57,525 bases of DNA, taken from positions 1-57,525 of the forward strand of contig NZ_CCAS010000026.1 in NCBI RefSeq assembly GCF_000612625.1, in the 5' to 3' direction. The notes below the pieces were generated by a model that was not told the DNA's origin, did no database searches, and saw only the letters and a program-made list of their open reading frames with translations. The stretch's first letter is position 1; every line of letters starts with the position of its first letter. Position numbers and translations under genes: made by a program. The stretch is from Neobacillus jeddahensis (GTDB lineage Bacteria; Bacillota; Bacilli; Bacillales; Cytobacillaceae). Below are positions 1-9,300 of this stretch, piece after piece.

Positions 1-35
1 CGTAGACAAACTCGAAATTTTCGAGTTTGTCTACG
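1..35. repeat. Perfect stem-loop, member of an intergenic hairpin repeat
   Basis: Bases 1-17 are the exact reverse complement of 19-35 (arms start CGTAGACAAACTCGAAA). The same arm core, GTAGACAAACT, recurs at 49351-49390 as another hairpin, so this is probably a dispersed hairpin repeat that can act as a terminator. The window begins here, so any T-tract on the minus strand cannot be seen. Confidence 0.7.
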
Positions 36-40
36 GTCTG

Positions 41-68
41 AGAAGACTCCTTCACAATGGAGTCTTCT
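41..68. repeat. Second stem-loop next to the first
   Basis: Arms AGAAGACTCC (41-50) and GGAGTCTTCT (59-68) are perfect complements around an 8-base loop. It follows the first hairpin after five bases. No T-tract follows on the plus strand. It may be an attenuator-like or terminator structure for something outside the window. The stretch from 69 to 185 shows no gene. Confidence 0.5.
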
Positions 69-185
69 ACGTGATGCCGATCATTGACAACAGGTTTTAT
101 TTAATTAAATGAAAAGAGTGACTACCCTTATTTGTGGCCATTATTGAAATTCCACCACCAATAACTCAATTGTTATCTAAAAGGT

Positions 186-446
186 TCATTCCTGATTATA
201 CCAATTTTCTTCTGGAATAATATTTGATACGGTTAGAATCAGCGATGGGATTCGCTCAACATCAAAAACAATCGCACCAATTTTCTTGGCAAACATAATG
301 AATGCAGTTCCATGAGCAAAATTTGCAATTCGATTCCCAATTTGAAGCAGTGACATCAAAATGGCTTGCTTTTCATCTGCTTCAATATAAACTTGTGGTG
401 CGAATCGTAAGATCCAATCTTCCCCTTCAATTGAAAATCGATACAT
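186..446 (-). CDS. Hypothetical protein, 86 aa
   Basis: This gene is not recognised. The ORF is open further upstream to a GTG at 458, but an AGGTGG ribosome binding site lies 8 bases before the ATG at 446, so the protein is taken to start MYRFSIEGED. It is a soluble-looking 86-residue protein with alternating hydrophobic segments, no signal peptide and no cysteines. It ends with NWYNQE. It stands alone on the minus strand, upstream of and divergent from cspD. Nothing in the sequence points to a function. Confidence that it is a real gene rests on the ribosome binding site and ordinary codon use. Confidence 0.6.
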   Translation of the reverse strand: MYRFSIEGEDWILRFAPQVYIEADEKQAILMSLLQIGNRIANFAHGTAFIMFAKKIGAIVFDVERIPSLILTVSNIIPEENWYNQE

Positions 447-588
447 TCTTGCTCCCACCTCTCATATGAACAATTGATTAATCTAACATATGAGGAAGTC
501 CCCAAAATATGTTTATCAAAGTATTAATTCAAACCTTTAATAAATTTATAAAATCCTGTATATTTTCTGAAAAAAGCGATTATCATTC

Positions 589-617
589 TTGACTGTCTTT
601 TTTCATTATTGTATATT
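589..617 (+). promoter_or_regulatory. Sigma-A promoter of cspD
   Basis: TTGACT at 589-594 and TATATT at 612-617 are separated by exactly 17 bases. Transcription from about 624 gives a leader of about 100 nt before the cspD start at 724. Long leaders are typical of cold-shock genes. The remaining gap from 447 to 588 shows nothing clear. Confidence 0.75.
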
Positions 618-723
618 TAAAGCATCATGTAACCGAATAACATTTTTGCTAATTTGCTACATGATAATATTGAACTATGACATTCGATAAAAGTGTCATG
701 AAAGGCTTAGGAGGAAGACGTAC

Positions 724-924
724 ATGCAAAACGGTAAAGTAAAATGGTTTAACAACGAAAAAGGTTTTGGATTTATCGAAGTTGAAGGTGGAGACGATGT
801 ATTCGTACATTTCAGCGCGATCCAAGGCGAAGGCTTCAAATCTTTAGAAGAAGGTCAAGAAGTTTCTTTTGAAATCGTTGAAGGAAACCGTGGACCACAA
901 GCTGCTAACGTGGTAAAACTTTAA
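724..924 (+). CDS. cspD: Cold-shock protein CspD
   Basis: Small single-stranded nucleic acid binding protein of the CspA/CspB family, an RNA chaperone in the cytoplasm. At 66 residues it has the full family length. RNP1 (KGFGFIEV, about residues 13-20) and RNP2 (VFVHF, about 26-30) are both intact. The sequence is almost identical to B. subtilis CspD as I recall it, and cspD in that species also lies next to ypeQ and ypeP. A strong GGAGGA site precedes the ATG. It is monocistronic, with its own sigma-A promoter at 589-617 and a strong terminator at 948-975. The roughly 100-nt leader may fold in the cold-inducible manner, which is inference. Confidence 0.97.
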   Translation: MQNGKVKWFNNEKGFGFIEVEGGDDVFVHFSAIQGEGFKSLEEGQEVSFEIVEGNRGPQAANVVKL

Positions 925-947
925 TCCATAACTGATAATGACAATCG

Positions 948-975
948 AAGGCTGACGATCATCGTCAGCCTTTTT
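948..975 (+). terminator. Intrinsic terminator of cspD
   Basis: A 12-bp perfect stem (AAGGCTGACGAT, 948-959, with 961-972) is followed by a T-run. It lies 23 bases after the cspD stop codon. Confidence 0.9.
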
Positions 976-983
976 AAATGGTT

Positions 984-1169
984 TCATATTAGTTTTTTAC
1001 CATACTCCTGGAGCTTTTCTCCCACCGTACATTCAGATATACAAAAACGATGCGCCGCTCTCCGGCCGTTCTCTTTGTTTAAATGCTGATGTAAAAAGCA
1101 GCCATCACAATATTGATTCATCAAGCCTTCTACCTTGCTCAATAATTCTTTTCTTACTGAAGGCTTCAT
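984..1169 (-). CDS. ypeQ: YpeQ-like zinc-finger protein
   Basis: A 61-residue protein with a paired-cysteine arrangement: CDGC near residues 21-24 and CISEC near 43-47, with histidines between them, as expected for a small zinc-binding domain. It matches YpeQ of B. subtilis in size and position, downstream of ypeP and next to cspD. The frame is open to a GTG at 1181, but that codon touches the GAGG site, so the ATG at 1169 (MKPSVRKEL) is preferred. It follows ypeP by 19 bases, so the two are probably cotranscribed. Function is unknown; nucleic acid binding is a guess from the zinc ligands and the RNase H-like neighbour. Confidence 0.8.
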   Translation of the reverse strand: MKPSVRKELLSKVEGLMNQYCDGCFLHQHLNKENGRRAAHRFCISECTVGEKLQEYGKKLI

Positions 1170-1188
1170 TATACAAAGCACCCTCTTC

Positions 1189-1845
1189 TCATAAAATTAG
1201 TGTTTTGGCGAAAATTTCTTTTCCCTCTAATGCCTGTGTAGCCAATTTATCTGCTTCCTTATTATCCTTTCTTGGAATCACAGAATATTTAGGCAGCAAA
1301 TCGAGCATTTTTAGTTTTTCTTCAATTCGATCGAGCCAACGATTAAGTGTTTCTTCATAGCATGGCCATTCCCCTTCGAGTTGCTTTAAAACGCCCTGTG
1401 AATCGCCTTTAAATTCACATGTTAAATGCGTAACACCTAAATCCTCTAAAATATTTAACGCAAAATAAAACGCTGCATATTCCGCTTCATTATTTGATTC
1501 TAATTCATCAAAGCGTTCATTTGCCCGAATCCGATATTTCTTTTTTCCTTGCTTAAAGAAAATAACTGCACCGAGCCCTGCTTGATTTGTATCCTTATGG
1601 AAACCTCCGTCAAAAAAAACGGTTATGTCATGGGGGTCTTCTTCAATTTCAGTTAATAGTTTTTTCATTTCCTTTAATATCCATGATGTTCCTTTTTCAT
1701 CATAAAAATACAAATCCGTTATTTTTCCAGTCCCCTCTAATTCTTCAGCCATTTGAACAGCTAATTCACCTAGCACCCATTCGGATGAACATTGGACTTT
1801 TTCATTACTTTTCACTTTGTAATTCCACTCAAGCCTATATTTCAT
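1189..1845 (-). CDS. ypeP: RNase H-like protein YpeP
   Basis: A roughly 75-residue N-terminal region of unknown role is followed by an RNase HI-type fold. The DEDD set of metal-binding acids is present: FFDGG, NNEAEY, KGDSQG and NKEADKLA. RNase HI enzymes cut the RNA strand of RNA-DNA hybrids, but I cannot confirm activity for this YpeP-type subfamily. The first ATG at 1899 lacks a ribosome binding site, whereas GAGAGG lies 9 bases before the ATG at 1845, giving 218 residues. It is divergent from a second RNase H-like gene at 2016 and upstream of ypeQ. In B. subtilis the same two RNase H-like genes sit side by side. Confidence 0.85.
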   Translation of the reverse strand: MKYRLEWNYKVKSNEKVQCSSEWVLGELAVQMAEELEGTGKITDLYFYDEKGTSWILKEMKKLLTEIEEDPHDITVFFDGGFHKDTNQAGLGAVIFFKQGKKKYRIRANERFDELESNNEAEYAAFYFALNILEDLGVTHLTCEFKGDSQGVLKQLEGEWPCYEETLNRWLDRIEEKLKMLDLLPKYSVIPRKDNKEADKLATQALEGKEIFAKTLIL

Positions 1846-2015
1846 TTTTTTCAGCCTCTCAAGCATGATTTTCTTATTCTTACCAACTAGCTTATTCATT
1901 TAGTGGAAAAATATATATACTATTATACCCTCGTGGCTCGTTCTGATTTAAATTCCCTGCATGACAAGTATAAATATGGTAAACTTTCTATATTAATAAG
2001 ATGGAGGAATCGGCA

Positions 2016-2435
2016 TTGATTGAAGTATATATTGATGGGGCAAGTGCTGGTAATCCTGGACCAAGTGGAGCTGGGATTTTCATAAAAGGAAATGGACTGG
2101 CCGAAACATACTCACTGCCACTTGGCCACATGTCAAACCACGAAGCGGAATTTCATGCTTTTATTCAAGCATTACATATATGTATAAATAATGGCCTTGC
2201 TGATTCGGTCATTTCGTTTCGGACTGATTCTGAATTGGTAAATAAGGCGATGGAAAAAGAATTTGTCAAAAATAAATTATACGCTCCTTTGTTTGAAGAA
2301 GCATTATCCTTAACAAGAAAAATTGATTTATTTTTCATGAAATGGATTCCTAGTGCTGAAAACAAAGTTGCGGACGATCTTGCCCGCAAGGCTATCCATA
2401 AAAATAAACGTGAGGAGTCCCATAAACCAACATGA
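2016..2435 (+). CDS. ypdQ: RNase HI-like protein (YpdQ type)
   Basis: Compact RNase HI-like domain of 139 residues with DGASAGNPGPSGAG, HEAEF, TDSELV and ADDLARKA supplying the four catalytic acids. Such proteins are often labelled reverse-transcriptase-like because of the shared fold; there is no polymerase domain. The frame also contains an ATG at 2001, but the GGAGG site (2003-2007) lies inside that reading and is 8 bases before the TTG at 2016, so TTG is taken as the start. The stop overlaps the start of the following transporter gene by four bases (ATGA), implying translational coupling. It is divergent from ypeP. Substrate is probably RNA-DNA hybrid, inferred from the family. Confidence 0.88.
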   Translation: MIEVYIDGASAGNPGPSGAGIFIKGNGLAETYSLPLGHMSNHEAEFHAFIQALHICINNGLADSVISFRTDSELVNKAMEKEFVKNKLYAPLFEEALSLTRKIDLFFMKWIPSAENKVADDLARKAIHKNKREESHKPT

Positions 2436-3352
2436 AAAGACCTATGTTTGCTGATTTAAGTTTGCTTCTAGTTACACTTATTTGGGGTACTACCTTTGTA
2501 TTGGTGCAAAACGCAATTGATTTTCTTCCACCGTTTGCTTTTAACGGGATACGTTTTGCCATTGCGGCCGGATTATTATTTCTTTGCTTACTTATTTTTA
2601 ACAGGCAGCAACTTAAACATTTAAACCTTAAATTTCTGTTGTCTGGGGTGTTCATCGGATTTTGGCTTTTCCTAGGTTATGTGACCCAAACCATTGGTCT
2701 ATTATACACGACCACCTCAAAGGCAGGTTTTATCACGGGACTAAGTGTCGTTTTAGTTCCCTTATTCTCGATGATCTTACTTAAACAATTTCCAAGTAAA
2801 AATGCCGTAGTAGGAGTCTTAACGGCAACCATCGGTTTATTCTTACTGACACTTACTGATGTAACAGTACTTAATGTGGGTGATGGTTATGTGTTTATTT
2901 GTGCGATTAGTTTTGCCATGCATATCATTTTAACAGGAAAATTTAGCAATAAATATCCCACACTACTTTTAACGGTAATCCAAATTTCGACAGTTGCCTT
3001 ATTTTCACTTTTCTCTTCTTTACTCTTTGAGGATTGGCGAAAGTCGATAACGAAAGACGTTCTCTTTTCAACTGATGTGATCATCGCCTTATTGATCACG
3101 AGCGTCTTCGCGACAGCAATAGCATTTTTCATTCAAACCAATTTCCAAAAATACACTTCAGCAACAAGGGTGGCTTTAATTTTTACAATGGAGCCTGTTT
3201 TTGCAGCTGCTACTGGTTATTTTTGGGCACAAGAACGTTTATCCATTAGTGCTCTCTTTGGGTGTGTTCTCATTTTTATAGGCATGATCTTTGCTGAGAT
3301 GCCAGCAAATAAACTGCTTATACTTAGAAAAAATAAAGGTCTCGAAAGCTAA
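2432..3352 (+). CDS. EamA/DMT-family membrane transporter
   Basis: A 306-residue protein with about ten hydrophobic segments arranged as two repeats of five, the layout of the drug/metabolite transporter superfamily. The first repeat opens LLLVTLIWGTTFVLVQNAI and the second contains the typical FTMEPVFAAATGYFWAQERLS segment, both characteristic of EamA domains. The substrate cannot be read from sequence; amino acid or metabolite export is common in the family. It overlaps the upstream RNase H-like gene by four bases and is closed by a strong terminator at 3355-3385, so the two form a short operon. Confidence 0.9.
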   Translation: MKRPMFADLSLLLVTLIWGTTFVLVQNAIDFLPPFAFNGIRFAIAAGLLFLCLLIFNRQQLKHLNLKFLLSGVFIGFWLFLGYVTQTIGLLYTTTSKAGFITGLSVVLVPLFSMILLKQFPSKNAVVGVLTATIGLFLLTLTDVTVLNVGDGYVFICAISFAMHIILTGKFSNKYPTLLLTVIQISTVALFSLFSSLLFEDWRKSITKDVLFSTDVIIALLITSVFATAIAFFIQTNFQKYTSATRVALIFTMEPVFAAATGYFWAQERLSISALFGCVLIFIGMIFAEMPANKLLILRKNKGLES

Positions 3353-3354
3353 GT

Positions 3355-3385
3355 AAGCTCCCTTCATTGAAGAAGGGAGCTTTTC
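3355..3385 (+). terminator. Terminator after the EamA gene
   Basis: Perfect 10-bp stem AAGCTCCCTT (3355-3364) with AAGGGAGCTT (3373-3382), followed by a short T-run. It may also act in reverse for the minus-strand gene ending at 3390 only if read through, so the plus-strand role is the clear one. Confidence 0.85.
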
Positions 3386-3389
3386 TGTA

Positions 3390-3671
3390 CTAAATTGCGA
3401 GTAATTCATTTTCCTTTACAAACTTTATGGCAGCATTCCTAGTGTTTACTCTGTTTGAAATTAACGTTTCCAATAATGATACATAAAAACTGCCATCAAA
3501 GCTTTTTTGCGCCTTTAAGGTAAGCTCAATCGCAGTATTTATAATTTCATCGGAAGCATTGGTATAGTGTTTTCCAAAGAATATAAAGCCAATTGCGTCT
3601 TCTTGAAATTGAAAGCCTTTCCCCTCCAAGTGAAGTAAGTAATCATCCACTGTTTGCACTGAATGAACCAT
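3390..3671 (-). CDS. Conserved hypothetical protein, 93 aa
   Basis: An acidic, soluble 93-residue protein beginning MVHSVQTVDDYLLHLEGKGF. Composition and position, next to a PAP2-related gene and sspL, resemble the small Bacillaceae proteins labelled DUF6123. That assignment is from memory and weak. A GGGAGAGGG stretch ends directly at the ATG, so the spacing is tight; the GTG codon five residues in (position 3659) is an alternative start with a spacing of about 13. No motif suggests a function. It follows the PAP2-related gene by 27 bases on the same strand and is probably cotranscribed. Confidence 0.65.
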   Translation of the reverse strand: MVHSVQTVDDYLLHLEGKGFQFQEDAIGFIFFGKHYTNASDEIINTAIELTLKAQKSFDGSFYVSLLETLISNRVNTRNAAIKFVKENELLAI

Positions 3672-3698
3672 CCCTCTCCCAACATATCTGAATATCCT

Positions 3699-4190
3699 TT
3701 AAAATTTTAACCGAAATTTAGAATATTTTCTATCCTTTTTTGTGAATAGGTGACCGATAACCCCCACTACAATCCCTAATAATGCACCACCAACTACCTC
3801 CTCTGGTTGATGCCCTAACATTTCTTTTAACTTTTTAGGGGATTCTTGCTTAAATTCTACACTTTCTTCTTTATGAATTTTTTCAATTAATTCATTCATG
3901 GAATTAACTTTTAAGGTCAGTTCTCCAGTTTGTCTCCGTACTCCTTGCGCATCATACATAACAATCAACCCATATACAAGAGAAAGAGCAAAGTCAAACG
4001 TTGGTAATCCCCTTTGTAAAGCAATATATGTTGTAAGTGTTGACACCCCTGCTGAATGGGAGCTAGGCATACCACCGGTACCAAAAAACAAATCTGGTCG
4101 CCATTCTTTCTCTTTCATATAATGAATGGGAATTTTTACGCCTTGGGCAAGCCCAATACTAAAAAGGGCCAAATAAACACCTTTGTTCAT
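3699..4190 (-). CDS. Divergent PAP2-family membrane protein (YuiD-like)
   Basis: A 163-residue integral membrane protein. The segment GTGGMPSSHSAGVSTL carries the SxSH motif of acid phosphatase/PAP2 enzymes, and VYGLIVMYDAQGVRRQTGE and a C-terminal HQPEEVVGGALLGIVVGVIGHLF match the divergent PAP2 (DUF212, YuiD) family. Phosphatase activity on a lipid or polyprenyl phosphate is the family inference and is not certain for this branch. The open frame extends upstream over sspL on the other strand, but AGAGGTG lies just before the ATG at 4190, which gives the usual family length. It is divergent from sspL, 81 bases away. Confidence 0.85.
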   Translation of the reverse strand: MNKGVYLALFSIGLAQGVKIPIHYMKEKEWRPDLFFGTGGMPSSHSAGVSTLTTYIALQRGLPTFDFALSLVYGLIVMYDAQGVRRQTGELTLKVNSMNELIEKIHKEESVEFKQESPKKLKEMLGHQPEEVVGGALLGIVVGVIGHLFTKKDRKYSKFRLKF

Positions 4191-4271
4191 TTCATCACCT
4201 CTACCATTATTGTTTAGAAAGTGGAGTTTTATTATTCCGACTGGAAATACTAAAAAGGTGGGAGGTGTTGG

Positions 4272-4412
4272 ATGATGAGCAAAAATGGCCATGTAAATCG
4301 AGGAGTCAAAGCACCAGGGGTTAACCCCCAAGGATATGGGCAGGATGCAGAAATGACTGAGAGTCCAAAAAGCCAATTAGAAAATGCTGCTAAAAAGAGT
4401 AACACCAAATAA
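4272..4412 (+). CDS. sspL: Small acid-soluble spore protein L
   Basis: A 46-residue ORF: MMSKNGHVNRGVKAPGVNP, then GYGQDAEMTESPKSQLENAA and a KKSNTK end. This matches the minor SASP SspL, made in the forespore and packed in the spore core. GGAGG lies six bases before the first ATG and nine before the second ATG at 4275, so either codon could start it. A long antisense frame on the minus strand covers it and is rejected. It lies between the PAP2-related gene and the exonuclease ypcP, as expected for Bacillus. Forespore expression by sigma-G is inferred from the family; I did not find a convincing promoter match. Confidence 0.9.
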   Translation: MMSKNGHVNRGVKAPGVNPQGYGQDAEMTESPKSQLENAAKKSNTK

Positions 4413-4470
4413 TCGCGATAATTGGATGTCCTAGTTGTTGTATGAACCTTACAAAAGTGAGCATGTAAAG

Positions 4471-4497
4471 AGGGTGTCCCAAAGTTTGGAACACCCT
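4471..4497. terminator. Convergent terminator between sspL and ypcP
   Basis: Stem AGGGTGTCCC (4471-4480) with GGAACACCCT (4488-4497), one mismatch. It lies between convergent sspL and ypcP. Neither side has a long T-tract, so strength is uncertain. Confidence 0.6.
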
Positions 4498-4504
4498 GTT
4501 CATA

Positions 4505-5398
4505 TTAGGAGATAATCGCTTCCTCCAAGGGAAGCAGTCTTTGTAAACCACGAAGTTCGATTTCCATTAATTTATTGACTGCCTTTTCTTTTTGAATGAG
4601 AAGTCCTGCTTCCTCTAATTCACAACAAACAGGCACATCACATTTTATTTCTGCCAATGTCCTGGACAGGTGGAGCATATCTAAATCCTTCTCAATTTTT
4701 GTTTTATTGGATTTTGATAGGCTGTCCAGATTTGTAAGGATTCCTTCAATATGTTCAAATTCCTGCAAAAGCTTAAGGGCAGTCTTTTCACCAATTCCTC
4801 TGACTCCAGGATAATTATCGCTAGTGTCTCCCATCAGTGCTTTTAAATCAATCATCTGCCTCGGTGAAATCCCTTTCTCTTCAAAAAAAGTTTGTGGCGT
4901 ATGCACAAGATAATTCCCATACCCTTTTTTCAACAAGATAACAGAAATGCTTTCGTCTAAAAGCTGGAGAATATCCTGGTCTCCCGTTAAGATGGACACA
5001 TGGGCAAATTCCTTCATTTGCTGTGCGATTGTTCCGATGCAATCATCCGCCTCATAGCCTGCCAAGCCAATATTAGGTATATCAAAAGAAGACACAACGT
5101 CTTTAACTAAATCAAATTGTGGGATTAGTTCTACTGGTGCCTCTCCACGATTCCCTTTATAATCCGGGAATAATTCTGTTCGAAAGGTTTTACTACCCAT
5201 ATCCCAACAAACAGCAAGGTGCGTCGGTTTGAAGGAAGATACCGCTGTAAATAGATGTTTTACAAAGCCATGAATTCCATTGGTCGGAATTCCTTTTGAA
5301 TTTATCATAAATTGCCCTGTAACAGCCGTAGCATAAAAAGCACGGAACAAAAGGGCCATTCCATCAACTAGCATTAGTGAAGGCTTTTGATTTTCCAA
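4505..5398 (-). CDS. ypcP: 5'-3' exonuclease YpcP
   Basis: Stand-alone homologue of the 5' nuclease domain of DNA polymerase I, a flap/RNA-primer removing nuclease that helps mature Okazaki fragments. It has the PIN-like N-terminal fold with metal ligands in LMLVDGMALLFRAFYA, LAGYEADDCIGTIA and TGDQDILQL. A helix-hairpin-helix follows at GDTSDNYPGVRGIGEKTALKLL. The frame is open to a TTG at 5431 without a ribosome binding site, whereas AGGGGG lies 9 bases before the TTG at 5398 (reading LENQKPSLMLVDG), giving 297 residues, the usual length. A TATAAT sequence lies about 40 bases upstream on the minus strand and may be its promoter. Confidence 0.93.
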   Translation of the reverse strand: MENQKPSLMLVDGMALLFRAFYATAVTGQFMINSKGIPTNGIHGFVKHLFTAVSSFKPTHLAVCWDMGSKTFRTELFPDYKGNRGEAPVELIPQFDLVKDVVSSFDIPNIGLAGYEADDCIGTIAQQMKEFAHVSILTGDQDILQLLDESISVILLKKGYGNYLVHTPQTFFEEKGISPRQMIDLKALMGDTSDNYPGVRGIGEKTALKLLQEFEHIEGILTNLDSLSKSNKTKIEKDLDMLHLSRTLAEIKCDVPVCCELEEAGLLIQKEKAVNKLMEIELRGLQRLLPLEEAIIS

Positions 5399-5466
5399 TT
5401 TTCCAGTCCCCCTATTTAGTGGTAAAAACAACAGAATACCATTATAACATAAGAAGAACTAAAAAT

Positions 5467-6288
5467 TTATTCGACATTATTTTCCGGATACGAGATCCAA
5501 TCGCTAAAGCTACCAACATAAAGCTGGACATTTTCGAACCCAGTTTCCAGTAAAGCAAGGAAATTAGGAACAGCCGTAACTCCAGATCCGCAATACACAA
5601 TAATCGGACTTTTCTTATCAATCTCTGAAAACCGTTTGCTTTGTTCTTCTAGCGGTAAATATTGGTTATCCCTTACCCCTTCCATCCATGGTTTATTAAT
5701 CGCATTAGGAATGTGCCCCGCTATCTTATCAATCGGTTCTTCCAAGCCCTGATATCGTTTTTCCTCGCGGGAATCGATTAAGATTTTGCTGTTCTTTTCA
5801 ATCGCCTCTCGAACTTCAACCATCGTTACCATTAACTCCGGCTTAAGATCGACTTGAAAGACTCCTTTATCAAAGGTCGGGATATTTGCTGAAACTGGCA
5901 GCTTCCCTTTCTGCCACCTACTATATCCACCATCAAGTACATACACATTTACATGCCCAAGATAGCGAAGAAGCCACCAAAATCGTGCAGCATAGGCACC
6001 TTCTCCGTTATCATAGGCGATAACGATCGTGTTATTACTGATTCCAGCCTGTTCTAGTTTCAAAACCAAGTCTTCTACCTTTGGCAAGGGATGTCGACCA
6101 CTATGCTTTTTAACCATTCCAGACAAGTCTTGTTCTAGGTCGAAGAAAACAGCACCTGGCAGATGATCTCGCTTATACTCGTTTTCTCCCTTTTGAGGTT
6201 CCGCCAATGAAAATCGACAATCAACAATTCTCACATTCACATCATATAAATTTTTCAATAACCATTCCTTATCTTTAACATATTTCAA
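5467..6288 (-). CDS. Thiosulfate/3-mercaptopyruvate sulfurtransferase
   Basis: Two tandem rhodanese domains. The N-terminal one is structural (IRIVDCRFSL-like start, FWWLLRYLGHVNVYVLDGGYSRW). The C-terminal one carries the catalytic cysteine in IVYCGSGVTA near residue 233. The CGSGVTA loop fits enzymes that transfer sulfane sulfur from mercaptopyruvate or thiosulfate to acceptors such as cyanide or thiols; which donor it uses cannot be told. A GAGGGGG site lies about 8 bases before the TTG at 6288, which fits the conserved protein start (LKYVKDKEWLL) better than the ATG at 6321, which would overlap dynA. It follows dynA by 25 bases on the same strand. Confidence 0.9.
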   Translation of the reverse strand: MKYVKDKEWLLKNLYDVNVRIVDCRFSLAEPQKGENEYKRDHLPGAVFFDLEQDLSGMVKKHSGRHPLPKVEDLVLKLEQAGISNNTIVIAYDNGEGAYAARFWWLLRYLGHVNVYVLDGGYSRWQKGKLPVSANIPTFDKGVFQVDLKPELMVTMVEVREAIEKNSKILIDSREEKRYQGLEEPIDKIAGHIPNAINKPWMEGVRDNQYLPLEEQSKRFSEIDKKSPIIVYCGSGVTAVPNFLALLETGFENVQLYVGSFSDWISYPENNVE

Positions 6289-6313
6289 GCAAAAGCGCCC
6301 CCTCATATAGTGT

Positions 6314-9300
6314 TTATTCATTGATAAGTCTTTGTTGGATTTCAGTTAGATGCTCGACGGAAACTCCTCCTTCTAAGGTAGCAAGAAGACTTAAATAAAA
6401 ATCATCTGACTGCTCATTCGTTTCCGTTAATAATCGAGTGACTTCATTCTTCAAGTCTGAACTATAATGACCAGTAAGGCGATTCGTTTCTTGTTTTAAA
6501 TAATCATCTGCAAGTGACGAGAGAACCTGATAAAGTTCCTCACTCATGAATTTCTTCTCATTTTTTTCAAAAAAGGACTTAGGATTTCGGAAGTACGACA
6601 ATGCTTTCGTAAACAGTTGCGGATTTATATCCTTAAAGGCGTTAGGAAAATCAATGTCCTCCTTTTCTCCCTTTTCAAATGCAGAAAAAGAAAGGTCACT
6701 ATTAATTTCCAGAAGATTCCTTGTAAGGACAGCTTGATATTCGGTTATTAATATTTCAATAAATCGGTCTAACCTTACCGTTGTTGCTCTCATTTCCTGT
6801 GCAAAATCATAGCCAAGATTCTCTAGAAATTCATCGAGAGCTGCTTGCAACACTTTTTTCAAGTTCCGACCGTCATCCTTTAAAGTTGATGGGTTAAAAT
6901 TTTCTTTAAAGAAATCACCGAACCGTAAAAACACTCTTTGCTTAATGTAAAAAATTAATTCTTCTGCCTCCTGGAGCAACCGGTTTTGTAAGTGTTCCAT
7001 AGTTTGGTTTCCAATAAAAGAACTGACCAACGCCTTTTGCGTTTCAAGCTCTGTTCTCCTTTGTTCTTTATTCTTTCTATCCTCCTGTGAGGTTTGAATA
7101 AGCTTACTTACTACATCATTTACTCTAGTCAATTCCTTTTCAGCTGAGGAAATGGCCATTTCTGCGAGGTCATTGGAAATGAACTGATAGAACCCCAGCT
7201 CAAACTCATTCATTCCTGAAGACCTATTACCTGTTTGTGTCGTTTTTTCTTCAATAGCAAGCAGACTTGATAGTGAATAAAGATGTGGATGCCTTATCCC
7301 ATATTTAATTAACTGTTGCTCGACATATTCGACAACCGTTTCCTTTTCTTGATCATTTTCTGCAAGATCAATCGCGTTAATGATAAAGAACATTTTATCC
7401 ATTTGAAAGGATTCCTTTACCCGTCCTAGTTGGATTAAAAATTCGCGATCTGCTTTTGAAAAAGCATGGTTGTAATAGGTAACAAACAAGATAGCATCAG
7501 AATTTTTAATATAATCAAAGGCAACCCCTGTATGCCGAGCATTAATAGAATCTGCCCCCGGGGTATCCACAAGGGTGATCCCTTTTCTAGTTAACTCACA
7601 ATCGTAATAAAGTTCAATCCATTCGACGTAGCAAGATTTTTCTTCCTTGGCGACAAACTCATGAAAGTCGTTTACATCTGTCTCTAAAACAGTTCCTAGC
7701 AACGGTACAAAGGAGATAAAACCCTTTCTAAATGCTTGTAAAAAGGCAAAATGTGTTTTTTCTAGAACCCCCACCTGAGCCTTCCCAAGCATAATCTTAT
7801 CGATTATTGTTGCGGCCTCATCAAAATCGGCGGCATGTAGGTCAAATACTTTTAAGGACCGATTAACATCGGCCATCATGGATTCTGGTTCCTTAAACTT
7901 CACCAGGACGGTACCATGCGGTAAATCCTCCGTCACAGGCTTGATTTTATTTATGGCAGCCGTAGTGGGGTTTGGAGAAACAGGTAACACCTTTTCGCCC
8001 ATTAGCGCATTGGCAAAAGAAGACTTACCTGCACTAAATGCACCAAATAACGCGACAGTAAAGCCTTTATTATCGAGCCTCATAGCTTTATGTTCTAATT
8101 CTTTTGCTAACTGATGAAAACCAGGCACAGCTTTAATTAAGCCTGCCGCACGATTAAGTTTTGCTGCTGTTCTCTTTAAATGGTCTCCCTCTTGACGGCG
8201 AGGATTTTTTTCATTTTCTGAAATGGTTTCAGTACCCTTTGTTTTCACAAGGACTTCTTTTTCCTTCTTCTCCTCCCCTAAAGAATTGACCACCATGTAT
8301 TCTTCTTCTTTCGCATCAAAAAGTTTGTAAACATCCTCGAGGAAGTTAGCAGATTGTGTAAGCAATTTCGCTATTTGTTGCTCTCTTATTAGAAAGCGAT
8401 CTTCATGATTTTTGAGTGCTGTTAATGCATTTACATAGCGCTCCAGCTTGTTAAATTCCTGTTCGGATTGTTCCTTCACTTTTGTCGATTGTTGATTTAA
8501 TGCTTTTATAAAGCTTTCTTTAAAATCAACTAACTGAATTCTTGTCATTCTTTTTATTTCATTGGCTACATCTTCTGTATAATGAAGGACATAATCTCCG
8601 GTAACTCGAGCTCCTGACTTTACGGTCTTTATTAATAAATCAAGTGGAACAGAGATGGAAAAGGATTGTGCTAAGTTTTGGAGCTCAGCATGATCAAGTT
8701 CCGTTTCCTTTAAGGCACGGAGTAAATATTCTCGTACGTGCCACTCAAGTTGTGATTTTGTTTTTTCAAGAAGATCCTGATGAAACCTTTCAAGTCTCAT
8801 CTGCCTTTCATCGATGGTTTTTTGCTTTGAGAACAGAAAGCCTACCTTAAATTCAGGTTGACAACTTTCCAAATACTTTTCGGCTAATTCCCGCGTTTGA
8901 AATGGCATCAGATAGGCATTTTTCAAAATTTGAGTTACTTCATCTTCAAATTCCCTTTCTTTTTCCCTAGTACCTTCTGATAACTTCTTTAAGTTTGTAC
9001 TTAGTCTTTGATAGGCTGTTTTTAGATTACGCCTTTCCTGGTCTGTCAAATCATTCAATATCTCAAGTTTTGGCTCAAGCTCTTCCTTTTCCATCTCCCT
9101 CTTTTGATGCAGATGGTCTTGAGTAATTTTTCTTAACGAATAATAAATAGAAGGGACTAATAATCGCTCTTGATTTGCTATTTTTTCAGCAAGAAATCCT
9201 TGCAGTTCCGGGAACTGATTATAAGGGTGATCTTTATGTTTTAATGAAGTATAAAAAATCCGAGCTGGCCTCACTCCCCATGATGCAAAAGAATCCATTA

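Noticed and set aside
4191..4376. 62-codon N-terminal extension of the PAP2-related ORF on the minus strand
   Set aside because: It lies antisense to sspL, has no ribosome binding site at its start, and the ATG at 4190 has AGAGGTG upstream and gives the family length.
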